Part shown: positions 33,648-42,893 of the stretch, piece by piece
How the letters are laid out: every line of letters begins with the position of its first letter
How positions within the stretch are numbered: the first letter of the stretch is position 1
Source of the DNA: F-183 sp964627455
GTDB taxonomy: Bacteria > Acidobacteriota > Terriglobia > Bryobacterales > Bryobacteraceae
NCBI GenBank assembly: GCA_964627455.1
Contig: CAZVKC010000036.1
Location: 17,680 to 81,679 of the forward strand
Reading direction: 5' to 3'
DNA: 64,000 nt
Notes under the pieces: model-generated
What the model saw: the letters and a program-made list of their open reading frames with translations, nothing else
Database searches by the model: none
What the model was told of the DNA's origin: nothing
Translations under genes and position numbers: made by a program

Positions 33648-34484
33648 CTACTCTTCGAGCTTTCGAACCAGCACCGCCGCACGTTCGCGCGCATGCTTCG
33701 TCGCCGTCTCGATCGCCGAGATCAGCATCGACCGCAATCCGTGACGCTCCAACTCGTGGATCGCCACGATCGTCGTTCCGCCCGGCGTGATCACCTCATC
33801 CCGCAGGATTGCCGGATGCGCACCCGACTGCCGCACATGCTTCGCCGCGCCCAGCACCGTCTGTTCCGCCAGCCGCGTCGACACCTCCCGCGACAACCCC
33901 ATCTTCACGCCGCCGGCGATAAACGCCTCGATCACCATGTACACATACGCAGGACCACTCCCCGACAGCGCCGTCACCGCGTCCATCATCTCTTCCTCGA
34001 CAAAGCACACCACGCCAACCGCGCGGAACAACTTCTCGACCGCCGCTTTCTGCTCCGGCGTCGCGATCCGGTTGCAGCACAGCGCAATCGCGCCTTCTTC
34101 CACCACCACCGGGATGTTCGGCATCGCGCGGAACACCGCCAGCGGGATCCCCGCGCGCTTCTCGACCACCGACATCGGCAGCGCCGCCGCCAGCGAAATC
34201 ACCACTTGTCCCTCACGCAGGAACGGCGCGATCTCGTCCATCACCTTCGGCACGGTGAACGGCTTTACCCCGAGGATCACGATATCCGCCGCGCGTGTCG
34301 CCTCCTCGTTGCCTTTTGCCAGCACCGTCACGCCCGGATACAGGTCCCGCAGCGCCGCCGCGCGCTCTTCCGAGCCCGTCGTCGCGATCAGCTTCTCTTT
34401 CGGATGTCCCGTCTTCACCAGGCCGCCGAGTAGCGCCGCACCCATGTTCCCCGCCCCGAGGATCGCAATCGTCATCGTCGTCAC
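33648..34484 (-). CDS. proC: pyrroline-5-carboxylate reductase
   Basis: ProC catalyses the last step of proline synthesis with NAD(P)H. The 278-residue protein has the dinucleotide motif ILGAGNMGAALLGGL (residues about 6-20), VILGVKPFTVPKVM, VVISLAAALP, and the C-terminal signature ALSGSGPAYVYMVIEAFIAGG followed by SPGGTT-like TPGGTTIVAIHELE. It opens the minus-strand group proC-dxr-rseP and is divergent from an acyltransferase gene 40 nt away. Confidence 0.94.
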   Translation of the reverse strand: MTTMTIAILGAGNMGAALLGGLVKTGHPKEKLIATTGSEERAAALRDLYPGVTVLAKGNEEATRAADIVILGVKPFTVPKVMDEIAPFLREGQVVISLAAALPMSVVEKRAGIPLAVFRAMPNIPVVVEEGAIALCCNRIATPEQKAAVEKLFRAVGVVCFVEEEMMDAVTALSGSGPAYVYMVIEAFIAGGVKMGLSREVSTRLAEQTVLGAAKHVRQSGAHPAILRDEVITPGGTTIVAIHELERHGLRSMLISAIETATKHARERAAVLVRKLEE

Positions 34485-34524
34485 ACTGCCATTATCCGCC
34501 CGTCAGCGCTATCCTGATTAGGAT

Positions 34525-35571
34525 TTGTTCCTGCCCGTCCTCGAAATCCTCCGCGGAATCGCAGCCCTCCTCGTCGTTCTCTATCACGTCTCCTGGAACT
34601 CCCACCTCTCCACGTCCAACATCGTCCACAACGGCTACCTGATGGTGGACCTGTTCTTCATCCTGTCCGGCTACGTGATGTTGCACTCCTACGGATCCCG
34701 GCTCGCGAGCTTCGAGCAGGCGAACCTCTTCATTCGCGCCCGCTTCGCCCGCCTCTATCCGCTCCACATCGCGACCCTCGGCGGCTTCTTCGCCATCGAA
34801 CTCCTCAAATGGAGCACGGTCCACTTCGGCGTCGCGCGCATCGCCACCACGCCCTTCTCGACCAACAACGCGAAGACTCTCGCCGTGCACCTGCTGCTCC
34901 TGCAAGGCATGGGACTCGAACCGCAGCCCACCTGGAACACGCCCGCCTGGAGCATCGGCGTTGAATTCTGGCTATATTCGGTCTTCGCAGCAGCGATGCT
35001 GTTGTTCAAGGGCCGCCGGATCGCGATCGCCGCCGTCTTCCTCGCAGCCGTGGGCATGGTCGCGTCCTGGAATCTCGAACACTCCCTCAACGCCACGGCC
35101 AGCCACGCGTTCCTGCGCGGCCTCGCCGGATTCTTCACGGGCGTGCTGATCAAGGCAGCCGACCTGCGGATCCCCAGGCCGCTGTTCGTCCCCTTGCTGG
35201 TCGCGGTTCTCGCATTCCTGGCGTTGAAACCCGCCGGCCCCGGCCCCGCGGACTTCCTCGCCATTCCACTCTTCGCCGCTCTGGTGATCGCCGCGGGAAC
35301 CGACGCTACCCTCCCAGCCCCGCAACCATTGGTCTGGACCGGCAAGGTTTCCTACTCGATCTACCTCGTCCACCAGCTCGTCATCTGGTGCTTCGAGTTC
35401 GTGCTGCAGTATGTGCTGAAAACGCCGCGTGACGGCTATTACGCAGTCTCGCCGTGGACCGGAGATCTCCTCACGATCCTCCTTCTGGCGATCCTGTTGC
35501 CCGTAACAGCCGTCACGTATGCGAAGATCGAAGCGCCCTGGCGCAAAGCGCTAGCGGCGCCGCCGAAGTAG
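34525..35571 (+). CDS. acyltransferase 3 family membrane protein
   Basis: This 348-residue inner-membrane protein has about 10 hydrophobic segments. It begins LEILRGIAALLVVLYHV, where the histidine is the family catalytic residue, followed by GYLMVDLFFILSGYVM and RARFARLYPLHI. The family O-acetylates surface glycans, lipopolysaccharide or small molecules. The start is a TTG (34525) because no ATG precedes the conserved N-terminus; the ribosome binding site is poor. It ends 2 nt before the convergent DUF1501 gene. Confidence 0.87.
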   Translation: MFLPVLEILRGIAALLVVLYHVSWNSHLSTSNIVHNGYLMVDLFFILSGYVMLHSYGSRLASFEQANLFIRARFARLYPLHIATLGGFFAIELLKWSTVHFGVARIATTPFSTNNAKTLAVHLLLLQGMGLEPQPTWNTPAWSIGVEFWLYSVFAAAMLLFKGRRIAIAAVFLAAVGMVASWNLEHSLNATASHAFLRGLAGFFTGVLIKAADLRIPRPLFVPLLVAVLAFLALKPAGPGPADFLAIPLFAALVIAAGTDATLPAPQPLVWTGKVSYSIYLVHQLVIWCFEFVLQYVLKTPRDGYYAVSPWTGDLLTILLLAILLPVTAVTYAKIEAPWRKALAAPPK

Positions 35572-35573
35572 CG

Positions 35574-36992
35574 CTAACCCCACAATTCGCGGATCGGCGC
35601 GTAATCGCCCGACTCTGCGCCGGTGATGTACTCGAAGCCGCGTCCCAGCGGATAATCCCGCCGGATGGTCTTCCAGTCGATGCCGAGCGCCTCGTAAATC
35701 GTCGCCCCCAGATCTTCCGCCCGGACCTCGCGATTCATCGACCAGCCGGGTTCCACGACATACGCGCCCGTCTCGTCGGTGACGCCGATCGCCTTGCGTC
35801 CACGAATGCCCGCGCCCGCCAGCAATACGGACTGTTGCGGATGATGGTCGCGTCCGTTCTGCTCATTGAGCCGCGACACCGTGCGGCCGAACTCGCCCAT
35901 CACGACGATGAGCGTCTCGTTCAACAACCCGTCCTGCTTCAGGTCCGCGATCAGCGGCGCGAGGCCGTTGTCGAGCGTCCGCGCCATCGCCTGCAGATTC
36001 GCGTTGGGCTGGTAGATGTTCACGTGGTGATCCCAGCCTCCCAGTGTGATCTGGATGAACCGTGTTCCCAGATTCGCGCGCAGCAGGTTCCGCGCCGTGA
36101 CACACGCGTTGCCGAACGCAGTGTTGCCGTATGCCGCACGCTGCGCCGCGTCGAAGGTAAAGATCGACGACACGCGCGGGTTGTACATCAGCTTGCGCGC
36201 CGCGCTGTTGAACGTGACGAAATCCTCGGTCGCGTCGCCGTAGCGAGCATCGGCCCGCAGATCCGCGTCCAGCTGCAGCGCGAGATCATACCGACGGTTG
36301 AACACCGCCTCGCCATCGCGGTGGCTGGCGCCGGGAAGGCCCGCGCCATTGGGCGAGATGTACATCGGCGCGTGTTCGGGCTTGAGATATCCTTCGCTCG
36401 GACCGTTGCCCACGTTCAACGACAGGAACGCCGGCAGCGTCCGGTCCGGCGCGCCCAACTCGAGCGACACCACGGATCCGATATGCGGCGCCAGCCGAGC
36501 CAGCGCATTGGCGGGATTCCGCACCAGTTGCGCCCACGTCTGCGCGACGCCGTGCGCGGTCGCCCAGGCGCGCAGCGCGCGGACGATCGCGATCGAATCC
36601 ATCTGGTCCGCAAGCTTGGGCATCAGCCCCTGCGGCCAGAGGATGTCGCCATACTGCGTGGGATTGAAATAGGCAGGGGTCCACGCACCGGTCTTCAAAT
36701 CGAACGTATCGGTATGGCTCGGAGCCCCGCTCAACAGCACGAAGATGCAGTTCTTCGCGATGCCGTTACCCGCCGCCTTCGCTGCTGGCTGTGCGCCCGG
36801 CAAAAGGAAGTACCCGCCAACAGCCGCCGACAGGTGCTGGAAGAAGACCCGCCGGCTCAGATGCTGTCCGCGCCAGAACTTCGACTTCGGCGCGGCCGAC
36901 CAGTCCCGGCCAAAGTAATCCTTGCGTCCGGCCACGTAAACGTCCTGGACGTCGCCATCGGTCTGCGGATGATTCAGGAAATCATGTTTCAT
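35574..36992 (-). CDS. DUF1501 protein (sulfatase-like, Tat-type export)
   Basis: This 472-residue protein has an internal twin-arginine-like motif at about residue 47 (SRRVFFQHLSAAVGGYFLLPG), preceded by a 45-residue N-region. The DUF1501 domain of alkaline-phosphatase/sulfatase fold follows, with CIFVLLSGAPSHTDTFDLK and MGEFGRTVSRLNEQNGRDHHPQ. The function of DUF1501 is unproven; it is almost always encoded next to DUF1549/DUF1553 proteins in Planctomycetes, Verrucomicrobia and Acidobacteriota, as here (18 nt upstream). A role in polymer breakdown is inferred. Confidence 0.88.
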   Translation of the reverse strand: MKHDFLNHPQTDGDVQDVYVAGRKDYFGRDWSAAPKSKFWRGQHLSRRVFFQHLSAAVGGYFLLPGAQPAAKAAGNGIAKNCIFVLLSGAPSHTDTFDLKTGAWTPAYFNPTQYGDILWPQGLMPKLADQMDSIAIVRALRAWATAHGVAQTWAQLVRNPANALARLAPHIGSVVSLELGAPDRTLPAFLSLNVGNGPSEGYLKPEHAPMYISPNGAGLPGASHRDGEAVFNRRYDLALQLDADLRADARYGDATEDFVTFNSAARKLMYNPRVSSIFTFDAAQRAAYGNTAFGNACVTARNLLRANLGTRFIQITLGGWDHHVNIYQPNANLQAMARTLDNGLAPLIADLKQDGLLNETLIVVMGEFGRTVSRLNEQNGRDHHPQQSVLLAGAGIRGRKAIGVTDETGAYVVEPGWSMNREVRAEDLGATIYEALGIDWKTIRRDYPLGRGFEYITGAESGDYAPIRELWG

Positions 36993-37010
36993 AACGATGC
37001 AGCGTCCTCT

Positions 37011-38942
37011 CTAGTAGCTGAACAGGAAATCGATCTTGTTGACGAGCGCCCACGCGATGTCTTCGATGTACGCGTTCCGCTGGTTCGCGTTCGGAGCCTT
37101 CGCCAGGTGCGCCAGCGCTTTGGCCTTCTCGGCGTCGCCGGGCATGCGGGACAGGTAGTTCAGGTACAACTCGTCCACCAGGGCGTCGTTATTGGTGATC
37201 TTCACCAACTCCTTCATCACCGGTGAATTCGCGACCTTGATCTTGTCCACCACATACGCATCGTTCATCAGAACGAGTTGCTGGATCGTTGTGCTGTTGG
37301 CCAGCCGCGGCTGTGTTTCCCGGTTGCCGCGGTTGAAGATGTTCATGAAATTGGCAGCCGTGCCGTTGCTGGTGGGCTCGGCCGTATCGGGCAGTTGCAT
37401 CGCCCAGTTCATCGGGGAACCCCAAGCCTGCACAGCGTAACTCGGAATGATCCCCGTCGTCTTTGCCAGCGCGTCGTGGATCTCCTCCGCTTCCAGCCGC
37501 CGCACGTAATGGCGCGCGAACAGCGGCACGAGATTCGCGCCCCATTCGCCGCCGGGATACTCGGAACTCAACTGGTACGCGTTCGACTCGGTGAGCAACC
37601 GCAAATACGCGCGCAGGTTGAAATCGTTCTGCACCAGGAACGCGGCGAGATCCTCCAGCAGTTGCGGATGCGTCGCCTGCAGCGTCCAGCTACCCTCCGT
37701 TGGAGGTTTCGACGGATCGAGCCGCGCGGGATCCATCGAATCCACCGGGTCGACCAGCCCAAGGTTGAAAATCTGCTTCCACAGCCGGTTCGCGACATTC
37801 CGCGCGAACATCGGCTCGGCAACCGCATACTTTGCGAACTCGGCGCGCCAGTCGGCGTTCGCCGCCGGTTTCGCGCCATGTGAGAACGTGAATTCCGGCG
37901 TCAATGAGGTCGCAGATCCAATCGGCGTGCGATTCGGGCGGTTCCCGTACGAAGTGCGCATCGAATACGCGCGATTGGTCACGTTCTGGACATCGAAGCT
38001 GCCCGCGTAGAAATTCGCGCGCTGTACCTCCACCGGAGTTCCCGGCGGGAACGCGTACGCGTTCTGGTTGGTCCGCGAAAAGAACGCCGACATCGACTGC
38101 GCCTGCAGGCGCGTCACCTTGCTGGCCCACAGGTTGATCGATTCCAGGTGGAACCGCCCCCCGTGGCACATCAGGCAGTCGTAGTTCGAGATCCCCCAAA
38201 ACACGTTGGCCGACCGCACCATCATCGTGTCGTACGTGTCCTCCGCCGGACCATTGTTGGTGAACGCCATCACCATGAAATTAGTCGCGCCGGTATTTTC
38301 CTCGTAGTTCTGCCCGGTGGCCGATAGCAACTCGACAGCCATGTCGCGAATGGGACGCCCGGCTGCCAGCCCGTTCCAGAAATACTTGTGCAGAGCGTTG
38401 CGACCCTGCGCATTGATGTTCCGATACGCGCCCGACGGGGAGTTCGCGCGGTTCGACACCCACTCGTCCATCCACCAGGTCCACTTGTCGAGGAACGCCT
38501 CGCTATACAGCAATTCGCCGATCAGCCGCGAACGCGCCGTTGCCGGATCCGCGTCTGAAAGGAATCGCCGCACTTCCGCCGGCGAGGGGACTCGGCCCGT
38601 CAGGTCGAGATAAATCCGGCGCACGAACTCGGCGTCTGTCGCCAGCGGCGCGGACTTCACGCCCGCCTCCGCCATCCTGCCGAAAATCGCGTCGTCAATG
38701 AAATTCTTGCGCGGCATCGCCGCCGGATCGACAAGCCGTGTAGCCGTGGCGTTCACCGCCGCGCTGCGCGACTTCGAAAACTGCATGGCACGGTCCGCTA
38801 CAGCGGCGCGGCTGCGTTTCGCGCGCTGCAGATAGGCGTCCGGATCCACCTGAAAGGTACAATTCGTTTCCTGCGCAGAAAGCAGCGGACCTGCCAGCAA
38901 GGCCCACGCCGTAGCGCGCTGCAAAGCGGTTGCGACAAACAC
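37011..38942 (-). CDS. DUF1549/DUF1553 protein with a CXXCH motif
   Basis: This 643-residue protein has a GTG start with GGAGGA 9 nt upstream, a signal peptide (MFVATALQRATAWALLAGPLLSAQE), the DUF1549 domain (about 78-260; FVRRIYLDLTGRVPSPAEV) and a DUF1553-like part (about 365-600; NRLWKQIFNLGLVDPVDSMD). A CLMCH sequence at 256-260 is a possible haem c site. It is co-transcribed with the DUF1501 gene, the usual pairing. The substrate is unknown; both proteins are predicted to be outside the cytoplasm. Confidence 0.87.
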   Translation of the reverse strand: MFVATALQRATAWALLAGPLLSAQETNCTFQVDPDAYLQRAKRSRAAVADRAMQFSKSRSAAVNATATRLVDPAAMPRKNFIDDAIFGRMAEAGVKSAPLATDAEFVRRIYLDLTGRVPSPAEVRRFLSDADPATARSRLIGELLYSEAFLDKWTWWMDEWVSNRANSPSGAYRNINAQGRNALHKYFWNGLAAGRPIRDMAVELLSATGQNYEENTGATNFMVMAFTNNGPAEDTYDTMMVRSANVFWGISNYDCLMCHGGRFHLESINLWASKVTRLQAQSMSAFFSRTNQNAYAFPPGTPVEVQRANFYAGSFDVQNVTNRAYSMRTSYGNRPNRTPIGSATSLTPEFTFSHGAKPAANADWRAEFAKYAVAEPMFARNVANRLWKQIFNLGLVDPVDSMDPARLDPSKPPTEGSWTLQATHPQLLEDLAAFLVQNDFNLRAYLRLLTESNAYQLSSEYPGGEWGANLVPLFARHYVRRLEAEEIHDALAKTTGIIPSYAVQAWGSPMNWAMQLPDTAEPTSNGTAANFMNIFNRGNRETQPRLANSTTIQQLVLMNDAYVVDKIKVANSPVMKELVKITNNDALVDELYLNYLSRMPGDAEKAKALAHLAKAPNANQRNAYIEDIAWALVNKIDFLFSY

Positions 38943-39052
38943 TCTTCACGTTCCTCCGATTTTCTTCGTTTGCGTCTCGCCCGTCAGTATCTCCATGTTG
39001 ACAAACTTTACATTCGTTTTGACGACCCTCCGGATCAAATAAAATGCAGGAG

Positions 39053-40522
39053 ATGACTCGCGCCCTTCTGCTGTTTGCCACCGCCGCGACTCTTTGGGCG
39101 GCCGAACCCATCCGGCTGCATCCGCAAAACCCGCATTACTTCCAGTACAAGGGCCGGACCCTCGCTCTGATCACCAGCGGCGAACACTACGGCGCCGTCG
39201 TCAATACAGCCTTCGACTACAAACGCTACCTGTCCACCCTTGCCGCGGACAGGTTGAACTACACCCGCATTTTCGGGGGATCTTATACCGAGATCCCCGC
39301 GAAATCCTTCGGGATCCTTCGCAATACGCTCGCGCCCCCGCCCGGCAAGCTCATCAGTCCGTGGCTCATGAACCGCGACGGCCGCTACGACCTCTCCCAA
39401 TGGAATCCCGCGTATTTCGCCCGCTTGCACGACTTCCTCAACGAAGCCGAACGACGCGGGATCATTGTCGAGATCACGCTGTTCTCTTCGCATTACCAGC
39501 CGCAGCACTGGGCCATCAGCCCCTTCCACCCGGACCGCAATGTCAACTCGACCACCCCCCTCGCGGACTACAAACTCTTGCACACCCTAGACAACGGCAA
39601 CATCCTCGGCTGGCAGGAACGCTACGTCCGCAAGCTCGTCCAGGAAACGAGACACTTCCCGAATGTCTTTTACGAAATCCAGAATGAACCGTGGTCCGAC
39701 CGGCCTGTTCTGGCGGGCGTCGTCAACGCCTATCTGCAGGGCGCCGCGCGCGACCGGTACCCGAATTCAATCGATCTTCCCGACGCCAAGTCGGTCGAAT
39801 GGCAGAAGCGCGTCGCCTCGTGGATTTCGGCCGAAACCGGCGGCAGCCACCTGATCGCCCAGAACTACTGCAACTTTGGCGCCCCCGTGCGCCGTGCCGA
39901 TCTCGCCCCGGAAACACGCATCGTCAACTTCCACTATGCGTATCCCCCGGCGGCCGCAGACAATGCAAACGTCGGCATCGCGCTCGGATACGACGAGACC
40001 GGTTTCATGGCCCGCAATCAGGCGCAGGACACCGATCAGGCCGACCGCGCCTACCTGCGCGAGGCCTGGAACTTCATGCTCTCCGGCGGCGGACTCTTCA
40101 ACGGGCTGGACTACTCGTTCACCGTCGGACACGAGGATGGCACGGACATCGAACCCAACGGTCCGGGAGGCGGCAGTCCGGATCTTCGCGAAGGCCTCAA
40201 ATTCCTGCGGGATTTCCTCGACAGCCTTCCCCTTGAGAAGATGTCGCCCGACTCTACCTGGATCAAACCTGGTTCCGGACAGCGGATCCACGCACTTGCG
40301 GCAGGCGCCCTTGCGTACGCAGCCTACTTCGATGCCGCAGCACTCACGGACCCCATTGTCGTGAAACTGCCAGCCGGCGCCTTCCAATACGAGTGGCTGG
40401 ACCCGTGGACCGGCGAGAAGACCGCGCCGGCAAGAGTTCCCCAAAACGGCGAAATCGCGCCTCAACCACAGGCAACCGCCGGCGGCGTAGGCGCGACTCT
40501 CAAAATCACACGAGTGCGTTAG
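39053..40522 (+). CDS. exported glycoside-hydrolase-like (beta/alpha) barrel protein
   Basis: This 489-residue protein has a signal peptide (MTRALLLFATAATLWAAEP) and then a TIM-barrel domain. RTLALITSGEHYGAV, WNPAYFARLHDFLNEAERRGIIVEI (in parts) and VFYEIQNEPW are typical of clan GH-A (cellulase-like) proteins; Glu212 in NEPW is the likely acid/base. The catalytic nucleophile could not be placed with confidence. A C-terminal beta domain (about 400-489) resembles the putative collagen-binding domains of DUF4038-type proteins. The ATG at 39053 is preferred over 39044 because it gives the cleaner signal peptide. It is divergent from the DUF1549 gene. Confidence 0.75.
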   Translation: MTRALLLFATAATLWAAEPIRLHPQNPHYFQYKGRTLALITSGEHYGAVVNTAFDYKRYLSTLAADRLNYTRIFGGSYTEIPAKSFGILRNTLAPPPGKLISPWLMNRDGRYDLSQWNPAYFARLHDFLNEAERRGIIVEITLFSSHYQPQHWAISPFHPDRNVNSTTPLADYKLLHTLDNGNILGWQERYVRKLVQETRHFPNVFYEIQNEPWSDRPVLAGVVNAYLQGAARDRYPNSIDLPDAKSVEWQKRVASWISAETGGSHLIAQNYCNFGAPVRRADLAPETRIVNFHYAYPPAAADNANVGIALGYDETGFMARNQAQDTDQADRAYLREAWNFMLSGGGLFNGLDYSFTVGHEDGTDIEPNGPGGGSPDLREGLKFLRDFLDSLPLEKMSPDSTWIKPGSGQRIHALAAGALAYAAYFDAAALTDPIVVKLPAGAFQYEWLDPWTGEKTAPARVPQNGEIAPQPQATAGGVGATLKITRVR

Positions 40523-42343
40523 TTAGTCGTCGTCGCCCGAAGACGAGTTTCCGACCTTGAGCACCGCCAGGAACGCCTCCTGCGGGATCTCGACCTTGCC
40601 GACCCGCTTCATGCGCCGCTTGCCTTCCTTCTGCTTTTCGAGCAGCTTCTTCTTACGCGTGATGTCGCCGCCGTAGCACTTGGCGAGCACGTTCTTGCGG
40701 ATCGCCGGAATATTCTCGCGCGCCACGATCTTCGAACCGATCGCCGCCTGCAGCGCGACTTCGAACATCTGCCGGGGAATCAGTTTCCGCAGCCGCGAAA
40801 TCAGATCCTTGCCGCGGTCGTAAGCAAAGTCCCGATGCACGATCATCGACAGCGCATCGACCGGCTCACTCGCCACCAGTACGTCCAGCTTCACCATCGG
40901 CGACACGCGGTGTCCCGACAAGTGATAATCGAGCGACGCATACCCGCGCGAGGCGGACTTCAACCGGTCGTAGAAATCCAACACGATTTCGTTCAGCGGC
41001 AACTCATACAGCAGCAGCACGCGGCCGCTGCCGATGTACTCGAACTTCTTCTGCACGCCCCGCTTCTCTTCGAGCAGCTTCAGGATTTCTCCGATGTACT
41101 CTTCACGCGTAATCACCGTCGCATCGATGATCGGCTCTTCGATCTGCTGGATCTCCTGCGGCGGCGGGAACTTCTGCGGGTTGTCGACCTCGACCATCTC
41201 CCCGTCGGTCTTCGTCACCTTGTACCGCACACCAGGCGCCGTCGTGATGAGGTCGATGTTGAACTCGCGTTCCAGCCGTTCCTGCACGATCTCGAGGTGC
41301 AGCAGCCCGAGGAATCCGCAGCGGAACCCGAATCCCAGCGCGACCGAGTTTTCCGGCTCGAAGTTGAAAGCCGAATCGTTCAGCCGCAGCTTTTCCAGCG
41401 CCTCGCGCAGCAGCCCGTGCTCGTGCGATTCCACCGGATACAGGCCCGCGAACACCATCGGTTTGATCTCGGCGAAGCCAGGCAGCGGCTCGGCCGCCTT
41501 GTTCGAAGCGTCCGTGATCGTGTCGCCGATCTGTGCGTCCGAAATCGTCTTGATGTTGGCGTACAAAAAGCCCGCCTCGCCGGCCGTCAATTCATCGCAC
41601 GGAACCGGCTTCGGCGACTGAAAGCCGAGTCCCTCGACTTCGTACACACGCCCGTTCGACATCAATTGGATCTTCTGGTGCAGCTTGATCGTGCCTTCGA
41701 CAATACGCGCCAGGATGATCACGCCGCGATACGGGTCGAACCACGAATCGAAGATCAGCGCCTTGAGCGGCGCCGTGGGATCCCCCTTCGGCGGAGGCAC
41801 CAGCATCACCACGGCTTCCAGGATGTCCTTGATGCCGATTCCCTGCTTCGCGCTCGCCAGCACGGCGTCCTTCGCGTCCAGCCCAACCAACTGCTCGATT
41901 TGGTCGCGAATCCGGTCCGGCTCCGCCGACGGCAGGTCGATCTTATTGATCACCGGAATGATTTCGAGGTTGTGCGTCAGAGCCAGATACGTATTCGCCA
42001 GCGTCTGCGCTTCGACGCCCTGCGATGCGTCCACCACCAGCAATGCGCCTTCGCAGGCCTGCAAGCTCCGCGAGACTTCGTAAGTGAAATCCACGTGGCC
42101 CGGCGTGTCGATCAGGTTCAACTGATAGGTGTTGCCGTCGTCGGCTTTGTAGTTAAGACGGACGGCGTGCGCCTTGATCGTGATGCCACGCTCGCGCTCG
42201 AGGTCCATCGAATCGAGGACCTGTTCCATCATCTCGCGCGACGACAGAGCCCCCGTGTATTCGAGCAGGCGGTCGGCCAGCGTCGACTTCCCGTGGTCGA
42301 TATGCGCAATGATAGAGAAGTTGCGGATGAACTGCGGATCCAT
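40523..42343 (-). CDS. lepA: elongation factor 4 (LepA)
   Basis: This 606-residue translational GTPase back-translocates or remodels stalled ribosomes. G motifs are AHIDHGKST (14-22), DTPGHVDF and NKIDLP. EF4-specific blocks follow: GFRCGFLGLLHLEIVQERLEREF, and a C-terminal domain with LAKCYGGDITRKKKLLEKQKEGKRRMK split by the family consensus. The start MDPQFIRNFSIIAHID is the family N-terminus; the frame stays open to 42682, but that part is antisense to ribH. The stop directly abuts the stop of the convergent glycosidase-like gene. Confidence 0.97.
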   Translation of the reverse strand: MDPQFIRNFSIIAHIDHGKSTLADRLLEYTGALSSREMMEQVLDSMDLERERGITIKAHAVRLNYKADDGNTYQLNLIDTPGHVDFTYEVSRSLQACEGALLVVDASQGVEAQTLANTYLALTHNLEIIPVINKIDLPSAEPDRIRDQIEQLVGLDAKDAVLASAKQGIGIKDILEAVVMLVPPPKGDPTAPLKALIFDSWFDPYRGVIILARIVEGTIKLHQKIQLMSNGRVYEVEGLGFQSPKPVPCDELTAGEAGFLYANIKTISDAQIGDTITDASNKAAEPLPGFAEIKPMVFAGLYPVESHEHGLLREALEKLRLNDSAFNFEPENSVALGFGFRCGFLGLLHLEIVQERLEREFNIDLITTAPGVRYKVTKTDGEMVEVDNPQKFPPPQEIQQIEEPIIDATVITREEYIGEILKLLEEKRGVQKKFEYIGSGRVLLLYELPLNEIVLDFYDRLKSASRGYASLDYHLSGHRVSPMVKLDVLVASEPVDALSMIVHRDFAYDRGKDLISRLRKLIPRQMFEVALQAAIGSKIVARENIPAIRKNVLAKCYGGDITRKKKLLEKQKEGKRRMKRVGKVEIPQEAFLAVLKVGNSSSGDDD

Positions 42344-42364
42344 TATTTTGCTTGTTGAAAACAG

Positions 42365-42385
42365 AACGCACGCAGCACGTGCGTT
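42365..42385. promoter_or_regulatory. inverted repeat in the lepA/ribH divergent region
   Basis: AACGCAC (42365-42371) and GTGCGTT (42379-42385) form a perfect 7-bp repeat with a 7-nt centre in the 69-nt region between the two divergent starts. It could be an operator or part of a 5' leader. No known binding protein is assigned. Confidence 0.35.
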
Positions 42386-42412
42386 AGAATAGGCTTTAAA
42401 CTTCAGTATCCC

Positions 42413-42883
42413 ATGTCCTGCAAAGTTATTGAAGGTGATCTCAGCGCCCGGGGGCTGAAGTTTGCCATTGTCGTCGCCCGGTTCAACAGCTTCATCACCG
42501 AAAAGCTCCTCGAAGGCGCCCTCGACGCGCTCCGGCGCAATGGCGCAGACCTTGCATCGGTCGAGGTCGCGCGGGTTCCCGGATCGTGGGAACTCCCCGC
42601 CGCCGCAAAAGCGTTCGCGGCGACCAAACGGTTCGACGCCATCATCGCTCTCGGCGCGGTGATCAAGGGGGATACGCCACATTTCGACTATGTGGCCGGT
42701 AACGCCGCGAGCGGACTCGCGTCCATACAGACAGAAACCGGAATTCCGGTAGCATTTGGAGTGATCACAACGCTGACGGTGGAACAGGCGATCGACCGGG
42801 CAGGCGCGAAGAGCGGCAACAAAGGTTTCGATGCGGCCATGACCGCAATCGAGATGGCTAATCTGCTGCGCCAGATCAAGTAA
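42413..42883 (+). CDS. ribH: 6,7-dimethyl-8-ribityllumazine synthase
   Basis: RibH condenses 5-amino-6-ribitylaminouracil with dihydroxybutanone phosphate, the penultimate riboflavin step. The 156-residue protein is full length, with VARFNSFITEKLLEGALD, VPGSWELPAAAKAFA, ALGAVIKGDTPHFDYV (catalytic His) and GVITTLTVEQAIDRAG. It is followed after 10 nt by nusB, the widely conserved ribH-nusB order. Confidence 0.96.
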   Translation: MSCKVIEGDLSARGLKFAIVVARFNSFITEKLLEGALDALRRNGADLASVEVARVPGSWELPAAAKAFAATKRFDAIIALGAVIKGDTPHFDYVAGNAASGLASIQTETGIPVAFGVITTLTVEQAIDRAGAKSGNKGFDAAMTAIEMANLLRQIK

Positions 42884-42893
42884 GTAGAGGGAA

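Noticed and set aside
35454..37226. 590-codon plus-strand frame across the DUF1501 gene
   Set aside because: It is a shadow of the minus-strand DUF1501 gene and runs through two gene boundaries.
40835..42358. 507-codon plus-strand frame opposite lepA
   Set aside because: lepA is unmistakable on the minus strand; the antisense translation is Arg/His/Gln-rich without domains.
42344..42682. 113-residue N-terminal extension of LepA
   Set aside because: The extension is antisense to ribH and absent from the family; MDPQFIRNFSIIAHID is the normal start.
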